From Ideonella benzenivorans (GTDB lineage: Bacteria > Pseudomonadota > Gammaproteobacteria > Burkholderiales > Burkholderiaceae_C): a DNA stretch of 63,234 nucleotides. The stretch's first letter is position 1. Each line of letters opens with the position of its first letter. Position numbers and translations under genes: made by a program. The stretch covers positions 1 through 63,234 of the forward strand of contig NZ_JAGWCB010000021.1 of assembly GCF_020387415.1 (NCBI RefSeq). The letters are read 5' to 3'. Positions 1 to 8,033 of this stretch are shown here, piece after piece. Below the pieces are notes generated by a model that ran no database searches, had not been told where the DNA came from, and was given only the letters and a program-made list of their open reading frames with translations.

Positions 1-127
1 TCCTGCCAACGGACCCGACAACGCGCGCTTCGACGCCTCGATCATGCAGGGCCCGCAGGACGTCAGTGGCGGTCTCTAGGCAGCGGCGCTTGCGCTCCTG
101 CGCGGGGTCCTCGAGGACAAGAGTTGC
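1..127. repeat. Terminal direct repeat (circle overlap), left copy
   Basis: These 127 bases are identical to 63108-63234. An exact end-to-end overlap of this size is what a de Bruijn assembler with k=127 leaves on a closed circular contig. The nucleotidyltransferase frame stays open through it and continues on the other end of the window, so it is an assembly overlap of a circle rather than a biological repeat. Confidence 0.93.
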
Positions 128-427
128 CTGGGGTGGGCCGCTGATGGAAGCGAGCCGGACTACATGAGCCTTATGCACGACATCGAACACCTCAATGAAC
201 AGCGTATACGGCGCCTTCAGCGTGAGCCAAGCTGCATTCTTAATGTTGTCGTCCCGGAAAGCCACGATGCCCTGGTCGGGTAGAACGCGGCAAACGAAGT
301 CGATGATGAGCGCCGAGTCCACTCGAGGTACGCGCAGCGTGACCTTTTTGCGCTCAGCGTCCACCAGCGCTTCGACAGGGAGGTCCGAAAGCTCTGACAT
401 CGTGTGCTTCATGAGCGAACGCGTCAT
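1..427 (-). CDS. Nucleotidyltransferase-fold protein, N-terminal part (continues at 63107)
   Basis: Translation starts at the ATG at 427-425, which overlaps the stop of the upstream exonuclease (ATGA). It runs off base 1 and continues in frame from 63107 down to a stop at 62842, giving 230 aa over the circle junction. The core motif GSVGRNGPW...GTDVDVMV (about residues 137-154) is the GS-x-D-x-D signature of minimal nucleotidyltransferases (DNA pol beta superfamily). The N-terminal 110 residues are a mixed alpha/beta region I do not recognise. It is gene 2 of an eight-gene minus-strand operon. The family transfers nucleotides to proteins, RNAs or small molecules; the substrate here is unknown. 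The fold call is good, the function is not. Confidence 0.75.
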   Translation of the reverse strand, partial: MTRSLMKHTMSELSDLPVEALVDAERKKVTLRVPRVDSALIIDFVCRVLPDQGIVAFRDDNIKNAAWLTLKAPYTLFIEVFDVVHKAHVVRLASISGPPQATLVLEDPAQERKRRCLETATDVLRALHDRGVEARVVGSVGR

Positions 428-1179
428 GAGTACACCCCGTGCGCGATGCGGCCTAGGAGGTCCTTCAGTGCCTCAAGCCCGCCGGGCTCCTCAAGCATGT
501 CCTTGGGCAGCCGACCACCGAGTTCGAAGGCCGGCGCTCTAAGCCACCTCTGCAGCCAGGCCTCGTCGAGTCCTAGCTGCAGGGCGTGTTGGGCGAGCTG
601 GCGGAAGATGTCGGAGTGCGTTGCGTGGGCCATTTGCACGGCGACTGCCTTGACTGCGATGTAGGCGGCACGCAGGGCGTTGGCGTCGGCCAGGGCATGG
701 TGGCGCGCGAGTCCGAGTCGTCGGAGTTCATGAAAGCACTCCTCGGCGGCAATCTCACCCTCCGGACTCCCTGTCAGTGCACCGACGTCGACGGGAGTCA
801 CCACCGCGCGGACTCTCTCCCAGAGTCCGAGACTCAAGTCATGAATGGCGCGCTCCATCAGTTCGAAGTCGGCCCAGTAGTCGAAGGCGACCTGGACCGG
901 AGTCCCGGACTGGGCTGCGAGTCCTAAGAGCCACTCGGCGGTCCGTCGGCCCATCTCGGGGTAGTCGCACGGAGCGCCAGGGACGAGTCCCCACAGGTCC
1001 AGAACTCCGTCGTAGCGCACGAAGTCGCTGGAGGCCCGTTTGCGGGCCTGGCCGACCTCTGTGGACAGGTCGAGCTCAACGTAGTGCTCGCAGCCATCGA
1101 GTGTGACCAGGCCGAGGCTCAGGAGCTCGGGGGTAACCAAGCTGGTGAATTCGGTGTCGAGGAAGGAAAGCGTGCCCAT
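424..1179 (-). CDS. DnaQ/RNase T-like DEDDh 3'-5' exonuclease
   Basis: A 251-aa protein. The N-terminus FLDTEF carries the ExoI acidic pair (D8, E10). A middle FDYWADFEL segment is consistent with ExoII, and HHALADANAL near residues 160-170 is the ExoIII H...D motif of DEDDh nucleases. The family removes nucleotides from 3' ends of DNA or RNA using two metal ions. It is the first gene of the eight-gene operon that reads through the circle junction, and its stop overlaps the next start (ATGA). It lacks BRCT or polymerase domains, so it is a stand-alone exonuclease. The specific substrate cannot be inferred. Confidence 0.8.
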   Translation of the reverse strand: MGTLSFLDTEFTSLVTPELLSLGLVTLDGCEHYVELDLSTEVGQARKRASSDFVRYDGVLDLWGLVPGAPCDYPEMGRRTAEWLLGLAAQSGTPVQVAFDYWADFELMERAIHDLSLGLWERVRAVVTPVDVGALTGSPEGEIAAEECFHELRRLGLARHHALADANALRAAYIAVKAVAVQMAHATHSDIFRQLAQHALQLGLDEAWLQRWLRAPAFELGGRLPKDMLEEPGGLEALKDLLGRIAHGVYS

Positions 1180-1675
1180 CCATTATGGATACCACGTCGA
1201 CCGCCGAGTGCCAAGGGAACACCAGGGTGAGGGAGGGTACGATGGTTTTTGAGATATTCGCTACGCGAGTGCTATGGTGAATTTGCAACGCAATTGCACC
1301 GTAGGCGTTCACTGAACGCAGTGGTGCGTTTTTGCTCCGTCGGCGGCAAATTGGAGCCACACCAGAGTTTTTGCCCCACTTTTCCCCTGCGACTCACAAA
1401 TCTCATCACGTTTCGCGCCAAGGCCCCCCCGTGTAGCTCACATTCGTGGGTGACGCATCGCCTACATATCAAGGATATATCTATTTAAAATCAATGAATT
1501 AGCGCTATACGTGATGACTTTTGTGAGTCCTCGCTTGGTGCCGCGCCTAGCGTCAAGGCGCCAACTCTTTGAAATCAAGGACTTAGCGCTCGTGAACTCA
1601 CAAATGTCATCACGTATTGCCGGGCTGTGGCTTCGGATTGGCAAGGCCCCCCGTTTTACTCACATTGGGAGGATG
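1180..1675. other. Intergenic regulatory/repeat region between two minus-strand operons
   Basis: A gene-free stretch of about 500 bp, with an AT-rich core at 1465-1505 unlike the surrounding GC-rich DNA. It must hold the promoter of the minus-strand exonuclease operon that begins at 1179. It also carries three copies of a 20-bp box (separate entry) and an imperfectly repeated block containing AAGGCCCCCC and CTCACATT at about 1420-1455 and 1643-1680. I find no convincing open reading frame; the short frames here overlap the repeats. Confidence 0.6.
1392..1615. repeat. Three 20-bp ACTCACAAATnTCATCACGT boxes
   Basis: Copies lie at 1392-1411 (ACTCACAAATCTCATCACGT), at 1509-1528 in inverted orientation (ACGTGATGACTTTTGTGAGT) and at 1596-1615 (ACTCACAAATGTCATCACGT). 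Each differs by one or two bases from the others. A shared AAATCAAnGAnTTAGCGCT block lies near the second and third copies. The layout suggests a binding site for a plasmid-encoded regulator or a secondary replication/partition locus. The binding protein is not identified. Confidence 0.7.
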
Positions 1676-1987
1676 TCACCGCTTGCTGGGCGCAGGGAAC
1701 CAGGCTCGTGCGGCCTCCGGATTCGCACGCTTCCATTCCTCAAGGTCGCGGCCTTTCAGCCACCAGTCGCCAGGCCTGGTGTCCTGCAGTCGCGGCCCGG
1801 CGCTGTCCGCCCGTGGCTGCGTCTCGAGAAAGGCTGCCCTCTTGCGTTCTGGCGTTTCCGGCCGGACGAACACTCCGCGCACCGGGTCCCACCTGACACC
1901 GGTACCAGGTGCAAGCTTGCCAAACGGCTTGGCGAGGCCAGCAGCCATCTCCGGAAACAGCAGCGATAGCAGCCGGTCACCAGGCAT
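1676..1987 (-). CDS. Small hypothetical protein following the CoiA-like gene
   Basis: The preferred start is the ATG at 1987, overlapping the end of the upstream CoiA-like gene (stop at 1977-1979), which gives 103 aa. The longer frame to 2095 is a shadow. The protein is basic and rich in W, P and R, with WDPVRGVFVRPETPERKRAA and a C-terminal WWLKGRDLEEWKRANPEAAR. No family recognised. Overlap coupling implies cotranscription with, and probably a role related to, the putative nuclease. Confidence 0.5.
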   Translation of the reverse strand: MPGDRLLSLLFPEMAAGLAKPFGKLAPGTGVRWDPVRGVFVRPETPERKRAAFLETQPRADSAGPRLQDTRPGDWWLKGRDLEEWKRANPEAARAWFPAPSKR

Positions 1988-3674
1988 CGAACCATGCGCG
2001 CTGCTCGGCACTGAGGGGCGGCGGGTACGCCTTGGCGGCGATGAAGTAGATGGAGAGCGTCGACAGCCGAGAGCCGCTCGTCTGCCGGATGGCATTCAGC
2101 ACACCCATGAGGTTGTCGAAGCGATAGCCCACTGGCCGCCCGAGCATGATGGACAGCACTCGGGACAAGATGGCGCCATGGCCGACAAGGTTCTCGTCGG
2201 CCGCCTCCGGGTAGCCGTGCATCCCCAACTTGTCCGCGGCATCAGCAACGCGCTCGCGGGCCGCTCGGACGGCGTCGGCGTCCCCGCCGGCTGCGCGGAT
2301 GTCGAGCATGCGCATCACCGCATCCAGATACTCGGCGCCGACCTCTGAGACTGGCGTCGCCAGGACTTGCGTCCGGCGCTCGGCGAGCCACCGCTCCCGC
2401 GACTCCCGCTCGGCCTGCTCATCGGCCACCTGCTTGGCCAGCCTGCCCAGCAGCGCGGAGCGCTGCCACTCCAGGTTCGGATGGAAGAGCCAGCGTTTCG
2501 TTGCCACCTCGTCCACCACCAGGTGCTTCAGCTCATCCCGGTTCACTCGGCCGCCGGCCAAGCTCAGGTCAATCTCCAGAGTCGCCTCGCCGGTTGCCCG
2601 AATCCGGCCGAGCCGCTCTTCGTCGACAGGGTTCGTCACCGTCACCTCAATGAGCAGCGGCAGGTGCCGAGCATGTCCGTCGTCGCCAAAGGCTTCGGCG
2701 GTGATGTCGGGGACCAGGCGGCCGTACCCTGTCTCCAGCTGCACATTGACCAGGCGCAGCTCTTCCTCTTCCTCGACCCACCGGCCGTGCAGAGTCTGTC
2801 CGTCCAAGCCTGGCACCTCGACTTCGACGGTTACCTCTGGGACGGTGAGCCGGCCCACCTCCGCCAGGATGCGCTTGACCTCATGGTGGAGCACCGTCTC
2901 ACGGCGAAGCGCTGGGTCCAAGCCTTCCGGAAGCTCCAGGCCATCTGGGATGTCGTCGAAATAGAAGTGCGCCCGGGCGCGGGCTGCCGCCTCGGCCTGG
3001 GCCAGCAGCTCGACGTCGTTCCAGTGGGCGTGCCAGCACAGCTCGTTCGGCTGCAGGCGCGCCCGTCGGCGTAGTTCCTCTGGCGCCAGGGCGGCGAGCT
3101 GCGGATCGTCGATGGCAAGGTAGATGGTTGGGACGGGCTGGCCAGAAGGACTGAGCTTGGCCGGGTCGCCGGGCGTGCCGGTCAGTTCCACCTGCACCTG
3201 GCGGCCGTCGTCGAGCGTGATGACCGCGGTCGCCCTGTCGCGGTAGTCGACCTGGCTGATGCGAATCCGGACGGGAGCTTCTTCGACCCAGGCCTCGTGA
3301 AACTGGCCGCTGAGGCCAGCGACCCGGGCGGACATTCGGCGTCGAGGCAGGTCGAGCCAGCCGTCTTCCTGCAGCTGCCGCAGCGCCGCGGCGCGCGCGG
3401 CCAGCACCAGGCACTCGTCGCGCTGCGCACCCTCAGGGTGCCTGAAGTGCGGCCGCCTCAGGAACTCGCTCTTGGCGGCGTTCACCGCCGTCAGCGGCTT
3501 GCCGCAGCTCGGGCACTCACAGCCGCACTTGGCCCCGCGGTGCGCGGCGTCGAGCTCGAGGATGTAGCGAGGTTCACCGGTCTCCGCGTCACGGGCCCAG
3601 GCCATGACCAAGTCGGCCAGCGCCTGGCGGGCGCCAGCGCCATCGGTGACGACGAGGTTGGGTGCGTCGCTCAT
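1977..3674 (-). CDS. CoiA-like putative nuclease with zinc ribbon (DUF6035-type)
   Basis: A 565-aa protein. Residues about 50-80 carry CGCECPSCGKPL followed by FLRRPHFRHPEG, the Cys-cluster and HFRH arrangement seen in competence protein CoiA-like proteins. The middle part has LVPDITAEAF followed by LLIEVTVTNPVDEERLGRI, which fits a PD-(D/E)xK nuclease core. The remainder is charged and helical (ERESRERWLAERR). CoiA acts on DNA taken up by competence; plasmid-borne relatives of this size are mostly uncharacterised. It overlaps a small downstream gene. I am fairly sure of CoiA/nuclease relatedness and unsure of the role. Confidence 0.65.
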   Translation of the reverse strand: MSDAPNLVVTDGAGARQALADLVMAWARDAETGEPRYILELDAAHRGAKCGCECPSCGKPLTAVNAAKSEFLRRPHFRHPEGAQRDECLVLAARAAALRQLQEDGWLDLPRRRMSARVAGLSGQFHEAWVEEAPVRIRISQVDYRDRATAVITLDDGRQVQVELTGTPGDPAKLSPSGQPVPTIYLAIDDPQLAALAPEELRRRARLQPNELCWHAHWNDVELLAQAEAAARARAHFYFDDIPDGLELPEGLDPALRRETVLHHEVKRILAEVGRLTVPEVTVEVEVPGLDGQTLHGRWVEEEEELRLVNVQLETGYGRLVPDITAEAFGDDGHARHLPLLIEVTVTNPVDEERLGRIRATGEATLEIDLSLAGGRVNRDELKHLVVDEVATKRWLFHPNLEWQRSALLGRLAKQVADEQAERESRERWLAERRTQVLATPVSEVGAEYLDAVMRMLDIRAAGGDADAVRAARERVADAADKLGMHGYPEAADENLVGHGAILSRVLSIMLGRPVGYRFDNLMGVLNAIRQTSGSRLSTLSIYFIAAKAYPPPLSAEQRAWFDAW

Positions 3675-3931
3675 GGGGCCCAGTTTCGCATGGGCTACGC
3701 GTGGCTGTACGAGGCCAAGGGCCCCGGAACGTGGTTACCTACCCAAGGTCGCATCAAGCTCATGGGTAAGCAGGTAGATGTCTGCCCAAACGTCCAGCTT
3801 GATTTGACTGAACGCCTCGGCTGCAATTGCCAGATGTGCTTGTGTGCCCCAGGCAATTTAGGACGCAGGCAGCAAGGCTATGCCTACAACGCATGCGATA
3901 TAGAAAAACCTGCCATGAAATTTCATCTTCA

Positions 3932-4102
3932 TTAAGGAACCTCTGCATAAATCGAGAGCGATCTGCTACGGACGATTCAGCATCAGTGTTGCGGGCGACC
4001 GATTGGATGTAAGTCGTTGATTCTTCGTGCCCGCGGCGACCGGCGGTTCGCATGGACGGTGGACTGCCACGGCGGATTTCGATTTATGCAGAGGTTCCTT
4101 AA
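3932..4102. mobile_element. MITE-like element with 24-bp perfect inverted repeats
   Basis: TTAAGGAACCTCTGCATAAA begins the 24-bp left end at 3932-3955. Its exact reverse complement forms the right end at 4079-4102. The 171-bp element has no ORF of its own. The GGAACCTCTGCATAA tip resembles IS5-group termini, and TTAA or TAA at both edges would be the target duplication. It sits in the 3675-4118 gene-free gap. The left flank (3675-3931) holds nothing recognisable. Confidence 0.8.
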
Positions 4103-4118
4103 GCGTTCTTGCATGTAT

Positions 4119-4892
4119 TCAGTTAAAACATATCGCAGGCACCTTATCGAACATTGACCTAACCTGAGCCAACCGTACATTCTCAGGCAGAGCTGACCTC
4201 CCAGCATTCCTGATGCTTAATGCTATTGGCTTGCAAGCGGGATACGCCCCTTTCTCAACTTGTCTTGCAAGGCCATCAGCATAGGCAGCAACACGATCAC
4301 GAGATGATATTTCAGGAGCCTGCTCGACTGGCGCCGGGGTCATCTCCGCCTTTTTCTGTTTCAGCCAGCTCGCTAGATAAGGAGGAGCGCTCTCGCCAGA
4401 CGCCCCAAATCCAAATGAGGACAACTTTGATTGATCCTCCATCATGACACCAAATACCTCTCCAGATTGAGTATTTATCGCGAAAGCCGCTTCGTCAACA
4501 CCTCCCGAATGGGGAGCAAGCCCAGCGCCGACGACCCACACGCCCCGTTGTTCAGCCTCACTTGCAACTGTCAATCTTTCAACGAATTTCGCATATTCTG
4601 ATTTGGTGATATTTTTAAACTTCTGCCTCCAATCCTTGGACCTGACTATGTCATAAGGGTGCATACCTACCAATCGACCCTCTACCACCTCACGAACAGG
4701 AGGTGAGCCGCACTGCTCTTTCACAGCAGCCTCGACAGCCCACATTCCATCCTTTAATTGATCAACTGAAGACATCGCCTTTTCCGCACAGGCATCATAT
4801 TCAGATGGCGAAATTTTTGTTTTGGCTGCCGAACTAGCTCCAGCAGCCATCATCAACGCCAATATAAATGAGGCTTGATAAAGCCTATACAT
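4119..4892 (-). CDS. Exported hypothetical protein, low-GC cargo
   Basis: I chose the ATG at 4892 because it gives a clean signal peptide (MYRLYQASFILALMMAAG ASSA). The mature protein is about 235 aa with no recognised domain. Two cysteines (in DACAEKAM and EQCGSPP) and one near the C-terminus could form disulfides in the periplasm. Base composition is clearly lower in GC than the neighbours, which together with the adjacent MITE and IS debris suggests recent acquisition. No neighbour points to a function. An in-frame upstream TTG (4919) is a less likely start. Confidence 0.6.
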   Translation of the reverse strand: MYRLYQASFILALMMAAGASSAAKTKISPSEYDACAEKAMSSVDQLKDGMWAVEAAVKEQCGSPPVREVVEGRLVGMHPYDIVRSKDWRQKFKNITKSEYAKFVERLTVASEAEQRGVWVVGAGLAPHSGGVDEAAFAINTQSGEVFGVMMEDQSKLSSFGFGASGESAPPYLASWLKQKKAEMTPAPVEQAPEISSRDRVAAYADGLARQVEKGAYPACKPIALSIRNAGRSALPENVRLAQVRSMFDKVPAICFN

Positions 4893-5338
4893 CCGAAGCA
4901 CCTTTGAACCCTCGCTCAAAATATTTTTACACTATCCTCGCCGGCCTGATATTTGCTTTTTTTAACTCTCTTGGCAGCGTGACCGAAGCCTATAGTTTTT
5001 TGCAACGCGGCGGCACCGTTTTTGCGCCGCACCGGATTTCGCAGGCTCTTGACGCACGAACGTCACGGCAAATTCTAGGTATGTAAATTACGCCAAAAAA
5101 AATTGATTCACCGCACCTCTGGTGCCGTCAGCCCACCTTTCTCCGTACCGCTGAAGCCCATACTGACGGCAGATCGTGACCCGAAGCGGTCCGAAGTAGA
5201 AGTCCCCGGCATCCACTCTTCGGCGGATGACCGGGCGTAAAGCCCCCCGCCCAGCACCGTCGGCGCCTCGGTATCGCCGCATAACCAGCCCAAGCTGTTG
5301 TCCGCATCCCCGTGGGTCAAATTTCGATCGGCGCCAAC
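4893..5338. other. Gap with IS debris before the IS3 element
   Basis: No intact gene. It holds the upstream region of the exported protein and, at 5238-5322, the last codons and right end of an IS3-family transposase (separate entry). GCAACGCGGCGGCACCGTTT at about 5001-5020 is unexplained. Confidence 0.5.
5238..5322 (+). pseudogene. IS3-family transposase C-terminal remnant and IS end
   Basis: The frame ending at the TAA at 5282-5284 reads AQHRRRLGIAA, matching the C-terminus (AEHRRSLGLAA) of the intact IS3 transposase at 12329-13858. The downstream sequence (TTGTCCGCATCCCCGTGGGT) matches the outer end of that element. Only about 15 codons and the terminus survive; the rest was lost before or when the neighbouring IS inserted. 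Confidence 0.65.
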
Positions 5339-5408
5339 ACGTAAGCTCACCCACCAAGTAGACAGCTGAAAACCAGAGAATGCGGCCCAAGTCGAAAGGA
5401 AGAGGCCG

Positions 5409-5675
5409 ATGAGGAAGAGCAAGTTCACGGAGAGCCAGATCGTGGCAATCCTCAAGGAGGGCGAGGCAGGCGTGCCGGTGGCGGAGGTCTGCCGCAAGCA
5501 CGGGATCAGCTCGCCGACGTACTACGCCTGGAAGAGCAAGTACGCAGGTGCGACGGTGTCCGACCTGACGCGCATGCGCGAGCTGGAGGCGGAGAACGCG
5601 CGGCTCAAGCGCATGTATGCCGACCTGGCGCTGGAGAACGCAGCGATCAAGGACGTGCTGACAAAAAAATTCTGA
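5409..5675 (+). CDS. IS3-family transposase OrfA
   Basis: An 88-aa protein with the N-terminal helix-turn-helix of IS3 OrfA ([16 protein letters not shown] and [20 protein letters not shown]), followed by a leucine-zipper-like [20 protein letters not shown]. It binds the terminal repeats and normally forms the N-terminus of an OrfAB fusion by programmed -1 frameshifting. An A-rich run (ACAAAAAAATTC) lies just before its stop, where frameshifting would be expected. Confidence 0.88.
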   Translation: MRKSKFTESQIVAILKEGEAGVPVAEVCRKHGISSPTYYAWKSKYAGATVSDLTRMRELEAENARLKRMYADLALENAAIKDVLTKKF

Positions 5676-5698
5676 CGCCGTCCGCGAAGCGGCAGGCG

Positions 5699-6535
5699 GT
5701 GGCGGTCATGGTGACCGAGCACTGCCTGTCGATTCAGCGAGCCTGCAGAGCCACAGGCTTGTCGCGGGCGGCGTACTACAAGGTGCCGCCGCTACCGCAG
5801 GAGAAGGATGCCGAGGTCATCGACGCGCTCAACGGCGTCGTCGAGCGCAATGGCCGCTGGGGGTTCTGGAAGTGCTTTGACCGACTGCGCCTGGATGGCC
5901 GACCGTGGAACCACAAGCGGGTCTGGCGGGTGTACTGCGAGTTGGGCCTGAACATTCCTCGCCGAACGAAGCGGCGCATTCCCAAGCGCGAGCCGGTGCC
6001 GCTGGCAGCGGGATCGTTGATCAACCAGGGCTTGGCCTTGGACTTCATGCACGACGTTCTCTACGACGGCCGCCGGTTCCGAACGCTCAACGTCATCGAC
6101 GAAGCCAACCGAGAGGCCTTGGCCATCCAGGTGGCTCAGTCGCTGCCCGCCTCGATGCTGATCCGCACGATGGACCGCCTGGTGGACTGGTACGGCGCGC
6201 CGCTGTCGATCCGCATGGACAACGGCCCGGAGATGACCAGCCATGACTTCGTGGAGTGGGCCCAGCGCAAGGGCATCGCCTTGAACTACATCGAGCCCGG
6301 CGAGCCCAACTAGAACGCCTACATCGAGCGCTTCAATCGGACCTTCCGCACCGAGGTACTCGATGCCTACCTGTTCAACTCCATCGAGCAAGTTCAGGCC
6401 ATCGCCAACGACTGGCTGACCCAGTACAACGAGTACCGACCGCATGACGCACTGGGTGGCGTGCCGCCCAAGCAGTTCATGCCCAGATTGATCACCACAA
6501 CCGCCGCAGACTCTAGAAATCAACTGTCTGCTTGA
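5699..6535 (+). pseudogene. IS3-family transposase OrfB interrupted by an amber codon
   Basis: Two residues of the rve DDE triad are visible in [12 protein letters not shown] and [11 protein letters not shown]. The frame stops at TAG 6311-6313 and continues in the same frame with NAYIERFNRTFRTEVLDAYL, which contains the third catalytic residue (E), to a normal TGA at 6533-6535. Relatives read PxQNAYIERFN, so the TAG most simply comes from a CAG glutamine codon. Without readthrough the product lacks the catalytic glutamate, so the copy should be non-autonomous. Confidence 0.85.
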
Positions 6536-8033
6536 CAGGTGAGCTTACGTAACCTCCACCCATCGCCTGAAATAGTGCGGCACTATCGGCAAGCCGTTGC
6601 GCCTGCGCTGCGACCAAGGCAATGCTACTTTGTTGAGCCTGCTGCCTTGCAATCAGCAATTGCGTGTAGCTGGCTGCGCCAAGCGCATACTGACGCCCAG
6701 TGGATTCAAGGGAAGACTGTGCAGTTGAGTCTGCAAGCGCGAGTGAACTCAATGCCTGTGCATCGTGCTCCAGTGCGCTCAATGTGTCCGCCACGTTGCG
6801 CAGAGCGTCGAGCACAACGCCCTGATAATTTGCCGCTGCGGCATCCAATGCTGCCAGCGATGCCCGTTTTTCTGCGGGTAGTCCCGGATTGAATAGTGGC
6901 TGGGTCAACTGCCCCAACACACTCCAAACAGCAGAGTTGCTGCCAAAAAGAGCCCCGGTTGTGAGTGCTTGCGAGCCAAGGTTTGCACTGAGGTTGATTT
7001 GAGGATACAGCTTGGCGATCGCCACCCCATATTCGGCATTCGCCGCGTGGAGCAATGCTTCTGCCGCCTGAATATCAGGCCGTCTGCGCACCAGATCAGA
7101 AGGCATCACAAGAGGCAATTCGGTGGGCAGTTTGAACTCGGCCAAAGTGAAATCGGGCACCTTCGCGTCACCAGGGGCCTGGCCGGAAAGCGTGGCCAGA
7201 AGATGCTCACTTTGTTGCAGTTGCTTGAGCAAAAGGGGTAGTCCAGAACGAGTTTGTTCGGTCTGCGTTTGCTGTGCAAGCAGCTCGTCCGGTGCTGCTT
7301 GACCAAGACGCACCCGCTTGCGGATGACATTGATCTGCTCGTCCTGTGCTTCGACCATCGCTTTGGTGGCCGCAAGCTGACCCGCGAGTTTTGCTCGGAC
7401 AATGGCGGTGGTGGTGATATTTGCCGCAAGGGTCAGTTGCGCGCCCGCCAGTTCATGGCTCCGGTAGTCCACACGAGCGGCCAGCGCTTCCAACGCACGA
7501 CGATTCCCTCCAGCCAAGTCGAGGCGGTAATGCACGCCAACGCTGGCGTTGTGAAGACTGAACTCACGTGCATCGCCGGCCAGTCCGAGACCGCTGGGGC
7601 TCATCCGTTGGCGTTGCGCACCGATATTCGCATCGACTTGGGGGTAGCGCGTTGATCCCGCTTGCGCAGCATGAAGCTCCTGCGCCTGCAGCAGCGTCGA
7701 TTTTGCAGAGGCTAACGTTGGACTGTTTTGTAAAGCCAGTGCAATCAGTGCATCGAGTCTGGATGACCCCAGGCTGTGCCACCATTCCAAACTGACCTCC
7801 CGACCGACCCGGAGGGTTTGCACCTCCCCCAAAAGGATTGCGGCCGAGGCGGTTTGCGCTGGCATGGTGGCAACGGTGTAATTAGATGTAGTCGGCGCTT
7901 CGGGGCGTTTGAAGTCAGGCCCGACCGCACAACCAGCCAACAAACCAACAAGTGCGAGAGATGTAAGGGCTCTGGCCGGCCATTGACTGGGTTTCGTGCA
8001 TTGGCCTGTGCAAGTCAGGTCATCGGTTTTCAT
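6513..8033 (-). CDS. NodT-family outer-membrane efflux lipoprotein
   Basis: A 506-aa protein with a lipoprotein signal (LALVGLLAGC, acylated Cys about residue 35) and two OEP/TolC repeats (for example SRLDALIALALQNSPTL and RRPDIQAAEALLHAANAEYGVAIAKLYPQI). The family forms trimeric channels through the outer membrane that dock with periplasmic adaptors. It is the last gene of the TetR-MFP-permease-ATPase-cytochrome operon and overlaps the cytochrome stop by 14 nt. Its last residues (SSPVKQTVDF) and stop come from the inserted IS end, but homologues end soon after the GGGY motif, so function is probably kept. Confidence 0.88.
   Translation of the reverse strand: MKTDDLTCTGQCTKPSQWPARALTSLALVGLLAGCAVGPDFKRPEAPTTSNYTVATMPAQTASAAILLGEVQTLRVGREVSLEWWHSLGSSRLDALIALALQNSPTLASAKSTLLQAQELHAAQAGSTRYPQVDANIGAQRQRMSPSGLGLAGDAREFSLHNASVGVHYRLDLAGGNRRALEALAARVDYRSHELAGAQLTLAANITTTAIVRAKLAGQLAATKAMVEAQDEQINVIRKRVRLGQAAPDELLAQQTQTEQTRSGLPLLLKQLQQSEHLLATLSGQAPGDAKVPDFTLAEFKLPTELPLVMPSDLVRRRPDIQAAEALLHAANAEYGVAIAKLYPQINLSANLGSQALTTGALFGSNSAVWSVLGQLTQPLFNPGLPAEKRASLAALDAAAANYQGVVLDALRNVADTLSALEHDAQALSSLALADSTAQSSLESTGRQYALGAASYTQLLIARQQAQQSSIALVAAQAQRLADSAALFQAMGGGYVSSPVKQTVDF

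Larger units (their letters stand above)
5339..6550 (+). mobile_element. IS3-family element (IS407-like) with inactivated transposase
   Basis: The terminal inverted repeats read GTAAGCTCACCCACCAAGTA at 5341 onward and GTAAGCTCACCTGTCAAGCA on the complement ending at 6548, with AC/GT extending both tips by two bases. The trinucleotide AAC flanks both sides (5336-5338 and 6551-6553), a likely target duplication. It carries orfA (5409-5675) and orfB (5699-6535, amber-interrupted). The right end lies inside the 3' end of the NodT-type gene and now supplies that gene's last codons and stop. Confidence 0.85.

Noticed and set aside
1617-2348. A 243-aa plus-strand ORF opposite the CoiA-like gene
   Set aside because: Shadow of the minus-strand coding frame and repeat region; no recognisable motif.
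5088-5501. A 137-aa minus-strand ORF
   Set aside because: Overlaps an IS3 remnant and the start of OrfA; antisense artefact.
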